Source: Onthophagus taurus
Lineage: Eukaryota; Arthropoda; Insecta; Coleoptera; Scarabaeidae
Direction: 5' to 3'
DNA length: 64,000 nt
Assembly: GCF_036711975.1 (NCBI RefSeq)
Contig: NC_091967.1
Span: 11,222,001-11,286,000 of the forward strand
Shown here: in pieces, positions 20,150 through 35,100 of the stretch
Layout of the letters: every line of letters starts with the position of its first letter
How positions within the stretch are numbered: the first letter of the stretch is position 1
The notes under the pieces: model-generated
Seen by the model: only the letters and a program-made list of their open reading frames with translations
Told to the model about the DNA's origin: nothing
The model's database searches: none
Position numbers and translations under genes: made by a program

Positions 20150-23100
20150 CTATAACAAAAATTAATATGATATAATTTAATTCAACAAAAATTAATTATG
20201 TTAATAAAATTATAATTTAACATAAAAAAATATGGGTTGTAAAGCTCATTCTTTAGCCTTTAGTGGTACTTAAATAACATACCTTGTCAAATGTTTACTT
20301 TCTTCATGCACCGTCATTTCCGAACTTTTAAATTCATTTAATTCTTTCCTGATAGCAGCTTTGTCTTTTGGTGTTAACCTCGTCCATGGTTTATCCGCCC
20401 TTCTATCATAGTCATGAGCTTGCGTTACTTCTATATAATCGTTAAACCGAATGATTTTTTTCTCTTTAAGTTCCTCAACGGTTGGCCTGAAGCTTAATTT
20501 TCTTAATAAGAAACGTTTCTTTTCTTCTTTTTGCTTCTTTTCTTCCGCGGGACTTTGTTCTGTAAATGAAAATTAATTAATTTGATAAATATTTAGGTGA
20601 ATTTAATTACTTTTTAAGATATTTCTTTCTTCTAATTCTTCTTGGGTCGGTCTCATACTTAATCTTCTAATTAATCTTGCTCCAATCGCTTCTTTAGATT
20701 CTTGTCGTTCATTTTCCGATTGCATCTGAAGTATGTTTCTGTTAATTAGTTCCTGACGATCCGGTCTCAATGATAATTTTAGGGATAAACTCTCTTTTCT
20801 CGCAATTTTTAATGCCTGTCTGTGTTCCTCGGACAACATCTCTTCATCTCTATACAAAACGGGACCGTCATTTGAATCGTTGTCGTCCTCTCTGATTACA
20901 TACGGACGTGCATTTTCTTTGTTCTCCATAGTACAAGGAAGACCAATTGCAAATTTTCCGGGTTTTCCACTATTACAAAAAAAAAAAACATTTTTTAATC
21001 CCATACAAAATGAATTGCGGGAATAAGTTGATAATTACCATATTCTAATCCGAGGCCTCAATTGTGACCTCCTTTTAATTAGTTTGCAAGAGAAAAAAAA
21101 TTCTTTTCTAGTGAAAGCAAATAAGTTATAATTTTAAAAAACATGTTATTACATCTTAAATTAAAGGTAAAGAGAGAAGATTTGATATCAAACGTTTTTA
21201 AAAGCAAACTTTTTTGTAGGCTAATTTCACTTCATTTTCTTATCATAAAAAAAATGAAAGAATAAATTTGTCAACGATGACAATTAATAAATTTTGGTGA
21301 ATATAATTTTAAGTAAAAACGGTTTCGGTTTGTGAAAACGAAGAATAGACAAAATTTTTAATATGGTTCTTACTTGAAACTAGAGTTCAGTTCGGTTTGG
21401 GTTTGCCGCACGGTCAATGGGCGGTTTTCTTGCGTAGGCGTATTGTGAGGAGTCCCTAGACCGCCAGCCGCCGCTCCCCCCTTTTTCTTCAAGGCCGATT
21501 TCAACGGCATCGCGTTGAACTTGGGCTCCTTGGCCGGAATCTCGTCTATCCGCGTGGTATCGATCGTCGGATCCGGTCTGGGCATTCTAAATATGCACAT
21601 ATCCGAATTTTCCAGGTCATCCTCGTTGATTTCGGCGTCTTCCTCATCGTCATCCTGATCTACAAAACAAGTTAATCTATTATTATCAAAAAAGAAATTT
21701 TTTTCTGTTTTGGTTTGCTAAGAAATGCCTAAAGAAGCTTTTGGATGTTAATTATCAGGAGCGATTTTAATATTCGTCTCAATTCAGGTACGTTTTGTTT
21801 TATTTTTGAAATTTTGATTTTGTTTTTGTCGTCGTAGAGGTATGTGATCGTGTGAAGCAAATCCTGCTGAAGCTTATCCTTCCGGTTGGCAGATCGGTGG
21901 TATCGTTATTTAATGGTTGGGATAACGAGAGTGATGACTCGGAGGAAAGCACCGAGTCTGATATTTCACGTCATTCCAACGAATGCACGCATTTGCGATG
22001 GAGTGAAATTTACCTGCTTTATCACAACGCTCATTTCAACGATGAAAGCGCTGCCAATACGGATATGGACGAGTGCTCGGCAAAGAGAAGTCTTCAAGTT
22101 ATTAGAAAACATTAATCATTTTTGTACAAATATGTGTTCGTCTGTTGTCTTTTTTAATAAAATAAATTTATTGTACTAGAAAATAGCTTTTGGAATGGGT
22201 CATAACTTCTTACATATCTTTTGCGTAATTAGAATCATAGCTAACTTACTATCATAATCGTAATCTACATGTTGTGGCAGTGGCGATTGCCTATTTGGTA
22301 CTGGACTCGGCGAACTGAACATCGGCGGCGGTGGAATCGGACCGATTTCCGATACTGGAATGGGTGGCTCTGGCAATTCGGACAGCATAAAGCCTCCCGG
22401 GCCGGAAACAGGCGGCGGAGGCAAGTGGTGTGGCTGTCTTTCTTGTGCGGGTGGCGTACTGCCTGGTGGCCCCTGAGATCCGTCTGTAACTAAATTAGAT
22501 AATTACTACTTTAAAAAAAAATTTGAATTGATTTCATAAAATACCTTAAACTGGCCTCAAAAATTAATTATATTATTTTTAAATTAATTTTAGCACAATT
22601 TAATTTAATCGAGTGGTAATAAAAGGAATTAAAACTGCTTTGTGACCCAGAGAGTTAAGGATTGCTAAATAAGAGGATTAAATTCAGCAGATGGAAATTG
22701 CTGGAATCCAATTGCTGAAAAGGTCGACTCCAAAACTTCAACCACAATAGCCTGAAAATCATGTCGCAATCCCAGAAGGATGGGTTTAGATATATTTGAG
22801 TTGTTGACGAAATAGAAGTATTACCCCTACTCTAAAAGCTAATTAATTAGCAAATTACCTCCTTCTACCTTAATAAGATTTATTCCAACGACGCTTTTTG
22901 AACAGCGGAGTGATACTCGATTTTTTGTCAAGCATTCGCAGAGATTACTCAAATTTGTCCCTGGTTTGAAGCAAATACGTTATTTAACGCTTGCGCATAA
23001 CTTATTTCAAATTGGGCAGTGTATCTATCAGCACAGAAAGGATACTGACATCGATTCCTTTGATGTTGAATGAATTGCATTTCGATTTAAATTCAGCAAT

Positions 23101-26100
23101 ATTGAAAAGGAGATCCAAAAGCACAAAAAAAAAGAAATGTCAATGGGGTATCCCGCCGAAACTGTTTTTTCTGCGTCTGTGAGGTGATGTCATATTTAGT
23201 GATTTAGTCGTTTGGTGTTTCCCAATCGTGCCTACAACTTTCAATCTGCTCCAACAATGTAGACGATTTTACATGGATGAACATATGCAGAAAGGAGTCG
23301 TGTACACGTACATGAACTGGACAAATTTGTACCAATACCCACCGTGAGTTTCCAATTTATTGGAAAAGTTTTTCAGAGCTACCTGGCAGGTCGCCATGAA
23401 CCGGAAACTTGGCGTGATCACACTAAACTTTATACCTAAATGGGATAAGCAAGATTACTTCTTCCTGAACTCCTCCTAAACGATTCGTTTCTCCTCTTTT
23501 GAATTAATCGTTAAAAAATGTATGCGATTGCAACAACAGAGACCCATGTCTACAAAATAGACGACGTGTTTACTAATCAACATCCTTATATCCAGTACAA
23601 TTCCACGCTGATGATTTTTCACTCAGCCTTGGGAGTCTTCACCACCTTATTGAAAACTAACGAAGTTTAATTAGAGCACAATATTTCTTCTGTCCTAAGT
23701 GTTTATAAGGAGGAGTATTAATAAGATCAACTTTCCTAGGTAGCCTTAGAAAACATCTAAACCTTGGTAGTTTCAGTATCGTTGACTAAGCTGATGATTT
23801 GATAATCCTTATAAGAAATAAATGTATTAATGTAGTTCTTGACAAGATGCACTCAACCTATTTGATGGTTAGTCTAATGATGAATTATCTTTTTCTGCCA
23901 ACCCCAAGAAGATGGGAATAATTCTTTTTAGTCGAATGAGTAGCTTAGGCAATCTTAGATTAGAGAGCTTACGTATTTGAGCTTAATTGATTGTTTGTTA
24001 TAGTGGATAGTTCACATGAAAAATAGAATATGTAAGGTCTGCGTTACTTTCGGCCAGTGCTAAAGATCTTATGATGCTGTGGTTTGGAGGACCAGAACTT
24101 TAAAATCATTTGTTACCACCACACTTAATATAACACAGAAATTAGTGTACAAGAGCGTTGCGATCAACACCCACGGCGTCTATAGAAATGCTATTAATGT
24201 ACTCCCTAGTAGGATGCATCTTAACTAATTTATTGTTGGTGTACTGAATTATCTTTTTCTAATAAGATGGGAATGTTTTTTTTTTACTTGAATGAGTAAC
24301 TTAGGTAGTCTTAGATCAGAGAGAGCTTAACGAGATAGATAATTATTAGGGTTGCGTCACTTTCGGCTTGTGTTTAATTCGACTGAACCAAACTTATGAT
24401 GCTTTGGTTTGGTGGGCCAAAACTTTAAAATCAATCGGGACCAATTATTACAAAACGGAGACTGTATTTCACAAGATACGTTGTGATTAGCACTCACTAT
24501 AGAAATCGCAGTAAATTTATCATCACTAAACCAGGTTATTAATGTGGATTATAATGATGTTAAAGCTAGATCTAAGATCCGTCTGCGAAAATAGTATTAA
24601 GTGTACCTTAAGTAATCACAGTATAGAGTCATTACATGTAAAAGATTTTGTTAATTTGATTCAGGAGACATTACAATATTCGTTGCTTCCTTTTCTGGAT
24701 CAGGTGTATGAAAGGATCAAAAAAAGATGATCAAAGAACTTTTAATGGTCGATTTAATGGTTATGATTTCGCTGAAAAAGTTGGGTTCTCTGAGGATGGT
24801 TTATGAGTAGAAGACAACGCAGTGAGAAGTGTCAAAAAACTATGTATGTATAAGCTACATAGATCTTAATGGGTTCAATTTCTGCTCAATGTAATTAGGA
24901 TATCTCACGTTATTTTTATAAAAATCATAATAAAGAGTTTTATGGAAACTAAGAATTTTATACACTTTTAACGGTTTAACAGTTATTCGTTCAGTATTTC
25001 TTTATTAGTCGTAAAACTTCACTTTTTTATGGGTGTATACATAAAAATACAATAATGGTTCATACAAAGCCCATTTGTGGCTTTACACCAAAATTTTCGC
25101 ACAATTCCTCATTTTTAGAGTGTGATTCACGTTGTCTATATGTGAAAGTAACAAAAAAAGAAATAAATTACACAAATAATCTCAACATGTTTAAATTTAA
25201 TTTCCAGGATGTTTAAAATTTTCATTATTAAATATTTATGCGGGAATTACCTTTTTAATTTAATTTTTTAAGAATTTCTTTGAACCACTTATATTTAACT
25301 CTTTCTTAATTATATAGTCAAAAATTTTCCGTAAGCAAATAATATTAATCACCACATTAGCAACGTGCTAATGATAAATGTTATTACAAAAGCCAAAACC
25401 AACTGAGCATATTTACTTAATAGCAGAGGATTTAAATCAAATTGACATGTTTATACATGCGTCTGGCGCCAATATAAAAAGAGCAAATCTCGGCATCGCC
25501 TACACACATGTAATCCCTAAATTATGATAGAACAATAATTTTGTTTGGCACAGTTTCCTGACACGAAACAAGAATTTTAAAATTCTTTCGTTTAATAATA
25601 AAAATACGTTTTTTGTTAAACTTACAATGCTCGCTATGGTAACATAACAACCTTCTGGTGAGCTTTCCGGGTCCCAACGAGTTGGGTCTTTCCGGTTTCG
25701 GAATTCCTTCACAACCACTTTGCATCGTCGGCGATGGAGCGTCCCCGTTGGGCGACAGAGTACCATTTTGTGACGTACCATCAGTCTTATCCTTTTTCGG
25801 CTCTGCAACAAAAAAGAATTACTTTAAACCGGATGTACAATAAACATTTTACGCCCGCTATTTCGTTGGTAAAATCAATATATTCGCCGGCTTGCCTTTG
25901 AATAAGTAAATAGTAAAAATGAAAATCCAGCTACGCGAAATACGGATTCCAATGAATTATTCAAAAAACCCCGGAAGTTAAGTAAAGGTTTCGTTGTCGA
26001 CAAGGATGTTTTTTCACGAACTCGTATTAAAAGTGAATAAATAAATTTTTACATTCACAAGATAACGTAAATTTAAATCAGATTTTAAACAGGTTTGTAT

Positions 26101-29100
26101 AAAATACCTTTAAACCTTACATAATTAATCATGTACTTTGAATTTATCTTAAAAATGGAGCCGTGAATGAGATGAGATGAGATGAATCGACTAAGATGAA
26201 TACAAGTACGCGTTTGGCTCAAGTCCAAACATACACTTCGATGTTTCCTGTATAAATTCTCCAACGAAATCTAAGTTTTCTATCATCGTGGCACACCACG
26301 TGAGTATTCGCATATCTACGTAAATCTCGACGTTTCTTCTATAGCAAAACGAAAACATAGGGAAATCACGTAAAATATTTCTTTCTTTATCTAAACTTTA
26401 CTATCGGGGGAATATTTTTAGATTTCGTACGTTGGAAAGAAAAAAAAAAAAGAAACAGGAATTGGATTTGGTCCAGAAGTTTACGGTCGCATTCTTCGTC
26501 GGTTTACGTTTTTTGGTGAAGGCGCCGACAGTTTCAGTATTTTTATATATTGTATTAAAACAGGTCATGATATAAATGTAAATCGTTGAAAATGTAGTAA
26601 AATTAAACGTTTTAATAGATTTTAGAAACATTTAAGTTAACAATTTATACTAGCATTAGAACTAACACTAGATCTAGAACTAGAAACATTCGGGTTTACC
26701 CGTACATCTCTTAAGACCTATGAATGTTTCTAGTTCTAGGTCTAGTGTTAGTTCCACTTTTAATTCAATAAAAATATACAACAATCTAGCACTGAATATC
26801 AAAACAAAACTAGAACTAACACTACCATTAGAACTAACACCAGACCTAGAACTAGAAACATTCGGGTTTAGCCGTACGTCTTTTAAGACGGCTAAACCCG
26901 AATGATTCTAGTTATAGGTCTAGTGTTAGTGCTAGTTTTAATTAATTGAAAAATATACAAAAATCTAACGCTGAATAACAACTAAAACAATAACTAATAC
27001 TAGCATTAAAACTAACACTAGACCGAGAACGAGAAGGATTCGAAAGTTTCTAGCTCTAGATGTAGTGTTAGTTCTACTTTTCGTTTAATAAAAATATATT
27101 ACTGCACTGAATAACAATTAAAACTAGAACTATCTAACAGTCCTTGAGTTCATCACATAGACAACTTGGGGAATACCCCGAGTTTATCTATGAACATGGA
27201 ATAGACTAACTTGGTGAATAACCCGAGTTGGATTCTCTTTATAAGCACTAACATTTATATTTAAATAGGCTAATGTATTACATAGATATTATTAATAGTA
27301 TAATTTAAAAATATTTTGTTCGTTATATCCGAAGTTCATACTAACAACGTTCGTTATAACACGGTTTTATTGTAATAAAACTATTTAATTTTAATAGAGT
27401 ATATTGATGTTTTTATTCTATTTTTATCGTTCCTGATTCAGTCCAGGTTCATGCTGGCGTATACACAAGGGCAACAGTATGTCGAAGTCCCATGCCTTGC
27501 ATTTTTTCGGTGTATTATTTTTAGATGGGTTATTTGCGCATAACAAGCTACGTGGTTGCCGACAAAGCCATCATAATTTCACGTTCTAATAACCAAAAAG
27601 CTACCCCGAGATAAAAAATGAACAAAAACCTTTGACTCCCTTTAATAACTTTTTTTGTTCGCATCGCAAGTATCGCAAGCAAAATCAACAAACTAAAAAT
27701 AATTTTTGTTTGAAGATCGACACTGTATCATGATACTTTTTCAGTGTCAATGTTTTAACGTTGATGGATACGGTCATTTTATAAAGAGCTTTACTTTTTG
27801 TTATTATTCGTGAGTTTGAGTCAGAAGTTTTTTGGGTAAATTATTTGGCCCACCTCAAAAACCTACTTAGTGAACGAGTTAACTATATTTCGCTTAACCT
27901 TTGATAATGAAATAGAAATTTGTAACTATTTTAAAAATATTCGGTCTTGAAACTATAATTAGTAGTTTTGTAAAAAGTTGCCAGATTTCGTAACTTTTAA
28001 CGTTTTAAACAAAGTAAACTGATTTACAACCTTAAGCTAGTAAAACCGGCACTTTGTTAAAGGTAGTATTAACTTTGGCGTACCAGCCGGGCAAATAATT
28101 ACTGTTTATCTTGTTAATTAATTTGAAATTTGGCTACGTAGCTAAACGGAACTTTTCTAACAAATTGCTGCGCTGCTATTAAATTAACCAGTAATTATAT
28201 TACACTGCGAACGAAACTTTACATGAATTTATGGTCTTAGTCTGATCTAAAAAGTTTTCTTTAAGGTTATAATCATTAAATAGCGGCATAATCCAGACGT
28301 TTTTAGCTTCAACTTCAGCTATAAACGACTACAAACAATTAAGACTGCTGAGTAGAATGTAACAAATTTGTTTTAAAGTGTAGCACCACATCGACTTAGT
28401 TATAGCCCGTAAAATCTTTATCAGGAAGAAAGAGCCATTTTACATGACAAAGTACAGAGTGGTTCAAATTCGATGTCCGAATAGGCTAACTCGGAAACTA
28501 TAAGAGTTAGAAAAAAAGTAGCTTACATGTCATGATCTCGTTTTTCGAGAAACTGCTAATGCCGAAAACCTCATAGCGCTATCGTCTTTTGTTTTTCCCC
28601 TAGAGGCCAAAATTGGAAATATCGTAAAACCAGCAAGTGCAATTATCTTCGTTATTATTATAGGTGGAGTATTATAACTAAGACATTATATGGACACTTT
28701 TTTATAGAGAATTGGATAACGTAGTCAAAAAAATTTTTTCGGTTTTAGATTTTGAGATATCATCACAATTTTCGTTTTTTTAAATGGAAACAACCACTGA
28801 TTATTCGCTTATTAAATTCGTTATTTTTTTCTGATTACAAAAATATAGGTCTATTTCTTATTGTTTTAGAATAAAGCCAAAAATAAACTTTTTTTTTTAA
28901 TTTCCATCTAGTGTCATCGACGAAATTAAATTTACAGTTTCCTGTAAATTATGGTACTATAACTAAAAATTAAAAAAACAAATTTCTGATGTTTGAAACA
29001 AATAAATTTGTTGAACTATTTAATTTATATATGTTATACACAAAAGTTGGAATAGATTGCATTATTTCACATTTTTTATTAATATTTAATATTATTATTA

Positions 29101-32100
29101 AATGACTTAATAAATTATTGATAGATGGCGCTCATATATTTTTCTTTTGAATTCAAATAAACATAGCAACATTTGTTTGTATTCAAAAAGTGTCACTTTA
29201 AAAATCCTGTAATAATATTAAATATTAATAAAAAATGTGAAATAATGCAATCTATTCCAACATTTGTGTAAAACATATATAAATTAAATAGTTCAACAAA
29301 TTTATTTGTTTCAAACATCAGAAATTTGTTTTTTTTAATTTTTAGTTATAGTACCATAATTTACAGGAAACTGTAAATTTAATTTCGTCGATGACACTAG
29401 ATGGAAATTTAAAAAAAAAGTTTATTTTTGGCTTTATTCTAAAACAATAAGAAATAGACCTGTCGAACCCTATATTTTTGTAATCAGAAAAAAATAACGA
29501 ATTTAATAAGCGAATAATCAGTGGTAGTTTCCATTTAAAAAAACGAAAATTGTGATGATATCTCAAAATCTAAAACCGAAAAATTTTTTTTGACTACGTC
29601 ATCCAATTCTCCATAAAAAAGTGTCCATATAATGTCTTAGTTATTGTTTCGTAGCTCAAGTTGGTTAGGTTCCTTTTAAACACTCCCTTTCGTTTCTTTG
29701 ACTTTATTATTCGTTAACAAAATAAAGATACACTTCTAAAAACACTGCTCAGCTCTACGCTTATTATATATGTCTGCTATATGAACAACACACACACGGA
29801 ATGTGTATCACGCACGCGTCGCCCAGCGGTACGGTGGGATGTCTAAACGCTCGGCGCTTCCCTCTCCCCAACATACTCCCCCGCCTTGGAATGTTCCATT
29901 TCAACACTCTGTTTAGGAAGTGGGCAGACATCAGTTGCTGCTCTGACGTAGGTTTTTCCTTGCACCAGAACGGTCACTACTCTTCTTCGCTTGTCGCTGC
30001 CGGGATGAAATTTGAGGATTCGTCCCAGTGGCCAATGTTGAGATGGTGAATTTACTTGCCTTACCAACACGATGTCACCCACATCCAATTGTGCGGTATC
30101 CTTGGCCCATTTCCCTCTTTGTTGCAAAGTGGTGAGATAGTCTCGCTGAAACTGCTTCCAAAACAGTTGCTGAAGACGTTTTAATTTTTCATAACTTCGT
30201 AATCGGTTTGGCAGTTCGTCTGATATATCCACCTCAGGAATCGCGTTAATTGGGCGACCGATCAAGAAATGACCAGGAGTTAAAGGTTGGAAATCGTTGG
30301 GATCGGTTGAAAGCGGATATAAAGGTCTGGAGTTTAGGATACCTTCTATTTGACACAATAATGTCGTAAATTCTTCGATCGTTAATGTAGCTCCGGATGT
30401 TACTCTTTTAAAATGCCGTTTAAATGATTTTACCGCTGCTTCATGCAAGCCACCAAAATGTGGAGCACGTGGAGGCATAAATTTCCAAGTTATAGAATGC
30501 ATAGTCAAGAAGCCATTTATTAAATCATCCCGAAAGAATGTTGTAATGGCTCTGTAAGCTAATTTTAATTCTTTATCAGCAGCCACAAACGTTCTGGCGT
30601 TATCTGAATAAAGCTGCTGTGGGAGACCGCGCCTCGCGACGAATCGTTTTAAGGAATTTAAGAATGTCTTACAGGTCAAATCCGAAAGGAGTTCCAAGTG
30701 AACAGCCTTTGTTGAGAAGCAAACGAAAACACAAACATACATTTTCAGCATTCGTCTGCCGCGGTATTTAGTTTCTTTAACCTCAAAAGGACCAGCGAAA
30801 TCCAGTGAAGTGCATTGAAAAGGTAAGGTTATCGCTGTTCTAGTTTCAGGTAAGTTTGCCATTTTTAATTGAACATGTTTCGGCGAGTATTTATAACATA
30901 CAATGCAACTTTGTAGGACACGTCTAACGGTATTCCTCCCAGATATTGGCCAAAAGGACTGTCGAATAGCAGCCAAAGTGGTTGACGCTCCTGCATGAAA
31001 ATGCCTATTGTGCTCTTGCCAGACAATTAATCTCGTTAATGGGCAGTCTTTTGGTAAAAGTATTGGATGCTTAAAATCATACGGTATGTCAGCATTTTTT
31101 AATCTACCACCAACGCGTAATATGTTATTGGAATCAAGAAAAGGTGACAATGACCTTAATTTACTCGACGTGGACAATCCACCCTTTGTGTTCAGTTCAT
31201 TTATATCGGAGCTAAACTCACGCTGTGCCAACAATATAATTTTTATAAATGCTTTATTTATTTCATCAGAATCTAGGGGTCCAAATTTTCTAACATTACA
31301 TGGCTGTGATGCGTTTTGTTTAAATCTCATTACGTATGCCATCACTCTTTTTAATTTGTTGAGTGATGAAAACTTAGTCAACAAATCATCTGTTCGTTCA
31401 CAAGTAAGTGTAACTGCTTGCCTCCTTTCTTCTTTAGTTTCGGTTGTATCAACATCATAATCTACCTTCCAGGTTTCAGGAGAATCATACAGGAATTTTG
31501 GACCACTCCACCATATAGATTCATTTAATTTGCTTATGTCATTAATGCGTGTTGGAATATCGGCAGGATTTTCTCTTCCTGCGACATGGTACCAATCAGT
31601 AATCTTGCTGAGGGCTTGTATCTTGGCCACTCTATTGGCAACAAATACCTTCCACCTTGTCGGATTTCCGTTAAGCCAGTTTAGTACTATTGTCGAATCA
31701 GTGAAATAAAATAGTTTGGAAATGTTATAGTCTAGATCATTTTTTATGCGGTTTACCAATTTGACTAATAGTAATGCACCGCATAATTCCAAACGTGGGA
31801 TTGAAATTTTTTTCAATGGTGCTACTCTCGTTTTAGAACAGAGTAGAGAAATCTTTATGCTACCATCATCCGTAACGCATCTCACATAAACGGCCGCTGC
31901 ATATGCTTTCTCGCTGCTATCGCAAAATGCACAAAGTTGAACATCCACAGGCTTGTTCACAAGTACTCGTCGAGGAATGGAAATTTCCGAGACGGAAAGC
32001 AATTGCCCCTTTAAACGGTTCCAAGCATCAACAATAAACTGCGGTAAATCGTCATCCCAGTCCAACCTCATTATCCACAGTTGCTGTACAAATACCTTTG

Positions 32101-35100
32101 TTTGAGTCGTAATAGGTGTTACCAATCCCAAAGGATCAAATATCTTGGAAACACCTGCTAGAATAGTTCTCTTTGTCACTCTTTCAGTTGGTTTGATACT
32201 TGCGTTAATAATAAATCGTAGAGTGTCATCTGATGAAGACCAAATAACACCTAAAGTTTTGTTATCTGTCTCGTCTTTAATTAAATGTTTATCATTAGCA
32301 TTTGTACTTGTACATTTCTTTAAGATCTCCATACAATTGCTTCCCCATTTTCTTAAATTGAACCCTCCACTGGTTAGTATTTTGGATATTTCTTCTTGAA
32401 GCTCTAAACCGTCTTCTAATGTGTCACAACCTGTGATAAGATCATCCACGTACATATCCTTTATTATTGCTCTTGCTGCCAAAGAATGCTTATTCAAGTT
32501 TGAGTTAGCCAAGTCTGTCAAACACCTAGTAGTTAAGAATGTTGCTGGTGCAGTTCCGTAAGTAACAGTACATAATTTGTATACTCCAATTTTGTCCGTA
32601 GGTTCGTTTCTCCAAAGGATGCGCTGAAAATCGCAATGATTCTCACAAATTCGTACCTGGCGAAACATTTTCTCGATGTCAGCAATCAAAGCTATTTTGT
32701 GTTTTCTAAATCGTAACAATATCGAAAATAACTCGCTCTGTATTGTGGGTCCTACCAATAACGTTTCGTTTAATGATAATTTACCTGGAGTTTTTGAAGA
32801 GGCGTCGAATACAACTCTAAGTTTAGTTGTGGAGCTGGATGTTTTAAAAACCGGGTGATGGGGAATGTAATACGAATTTTCTCCTTTAAGCTCCTCCAAA
32901 TTGTCACTATTTAAATCAGTAATTCTACTCATATGCCCCAACCTTTCATATTCTCCCATAAACCGTTTGTATTCTTCCTTCAGAATAGCATTGCGACCCA
33001 ATCTTTTCTCCAAGCCTTGGAATCTATTTAATGTTTCTGCTAGGTTGTTTCCCAACTGTTCCATCTTTTCGTTAAAGGGCAATCGCACCGTATAACGTCC
33101 ATTTTCATCTCTTGTGGTAGATTCAACAAATTTTTGTTCGCATTGCTCCTCTTCTAAAGACAGCACTCGTTCAGAAGGACATTCATCTAAACTCCAAAAT
33201 CGTTGCAACTGATTATGCAAGTCTACCGGGTTACTTACACTTAAATGGCAAGTGTTCATTGTTTCGCGGTCTAGGTGTAATCGGCCAGTTATCAACCACC
33301 CAAACCTGGTTTCTCTTAATACAGGACTGTTCCTTCCCAGAGTTATCTTCCCATTAAGAAGTAGCTCATAGAAAATCTCAGCACCAATCAGCAAATCGAT
33401 ATCACCTGGTGTATGCCAATTTCGATCAGCTAATTTCACACCCTTAGGAATTTTTAGATCTTGTTCATTTAGCTTTATGGTAGGAATTTTTTCAGTGATA
33501 CGATTCAATATCAAAAACTGTAGGTTCACTTGATAACTAGTGTATTTTGCTTGTATGGTCAAGTTTGTTTGTTTGGATACCTGAGAGGTAACTCCATTCA
33601 CACTGGCTATTGTTATTGGGTCTATGGTTGTCTCAGTGACGTTCAGTTTTCTCGTGAATGCCTTCGTAACATAATTGGTATCGCTTCCGTTGTCAATAAG
33701 TGCACGTGCTTCAACCAATTCATTTCCGTTTTTTATGTAGACCGTGGCAGTCGATAAAATGACATAAGTTCCTCTGTTAACAGCATGAGAGGTAACGGCT
33801 GTCCTTGGGGCTTCACTGTTCTCATTTTCCAAATGGAGTAAGGTGTGATGTCGCTTACTACATTTGAAGCAATTTCGCTTCGATTTGCATTGCTGTACAG
33901 TATGATTTAAGTTTAAACAATTTGTACACAGTTTTAAATCCTTTGCTAATCGTATTCTATCAATAATAGCCCTCTTAAGGAAAATTTCGCATTGAAAAAT
34001 GCTATGGGAGGCCTTGCATTGAACGCAACTAATTTTCGTAGCTGTGACGTTTGTTATCGCACGTTGTTTGTAGGGTTTGGAATAGTCCTTGTCTAAAGTT
34101 TTATTCGACTGAGCAATAGTTTCCAAAATTTGGCATCGATTTTTGATAAAATCCGTAAATTCGTTTAAATTGGGAATATCCTGTGATACTGATTGTTCCC
34201 ATAAACGACGCGTGTTATTATCGAGTTTTTTCGTTAATAAATAGACCATTGGAACATCCCAATGTTCTACCGGTAATTTTAAAGCTTTTAGCGCTCGAAA
34301 ATGCTTCAAAAAACCGTCTAAGAATTGTCTCAATGACTTCGGTGCATCTTTTATTACGTTTTCCAACTCGAAAATTCCGCGAACGTGGCTGTTAACAATG
34401 ATTTTCTTGTTTTCGAATCTTTCGTTTAATAACTCTAAAGCGACAGGATAATTTTCACTTGAAACTTCTAATGATTGTACTACTTCTGCTGCGGCATCTT
34501 TCAAAGATGATACAAGATAAATAAATTTTTGCACTTCAGAGAGCTTATTGTTCTCGTGAACCAATGCGTTGAAGGAATCTTTAAATTTGTACCAATCTTC
34601 ATAGTTACCGTTAAATTCAGGTAAATTTATTGTTGGCAAACGTACGTTATTTGTATCTAAATTACTGGCAAAGTTGTTGTTAAATGTTGACGTGCTCGTA
34701 TTAGCTGATAATTGTACCGTTTTTTGTAATATTTCCTTAGCTTTGCTGACGTTTTTGTAGTACGCATGCTCAAACTCGACCCGCTCGCGTTCGTTATTAG
34801 GTTCATCGACCTTTAATTCCTCGATTTGATCTTGTATTATTTCGTATTCGGAAAGTACCTTTAGGTGGTTTTCCAAACGTATTTCTAACTCCGTAGCACG
34901 TGTTTCGTCCGTGCTAGCTATGAAGTTAGCAAATCGTGTTAAGGATGCTTTTAACACAGCACGTTTTCTAACTAGTTGATCCGCCATTACAATGATAACA
35001 GTAACATTAATCGTCGAATGAAGGTTTTTATTTTTTATTTAGGATTAGGAAAGTTTAGGAAGATCGGTACTTACTGTGCCGCCCCCGTGGTTCTAGACAG

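Noticed and set aside
22269..22493. A plus-strand frame rich in Trp and Arg over the Phactr Pro-rich exon
   Set aside because: It is the complement of the proline codons (CCN read as NGG), a typical shadow frame.
31008..31460. A 150-codon plus-strand frame within the BEL element
   Set aside because: It is the antisense shadow of the Gag-Pol frame and has no independent features.
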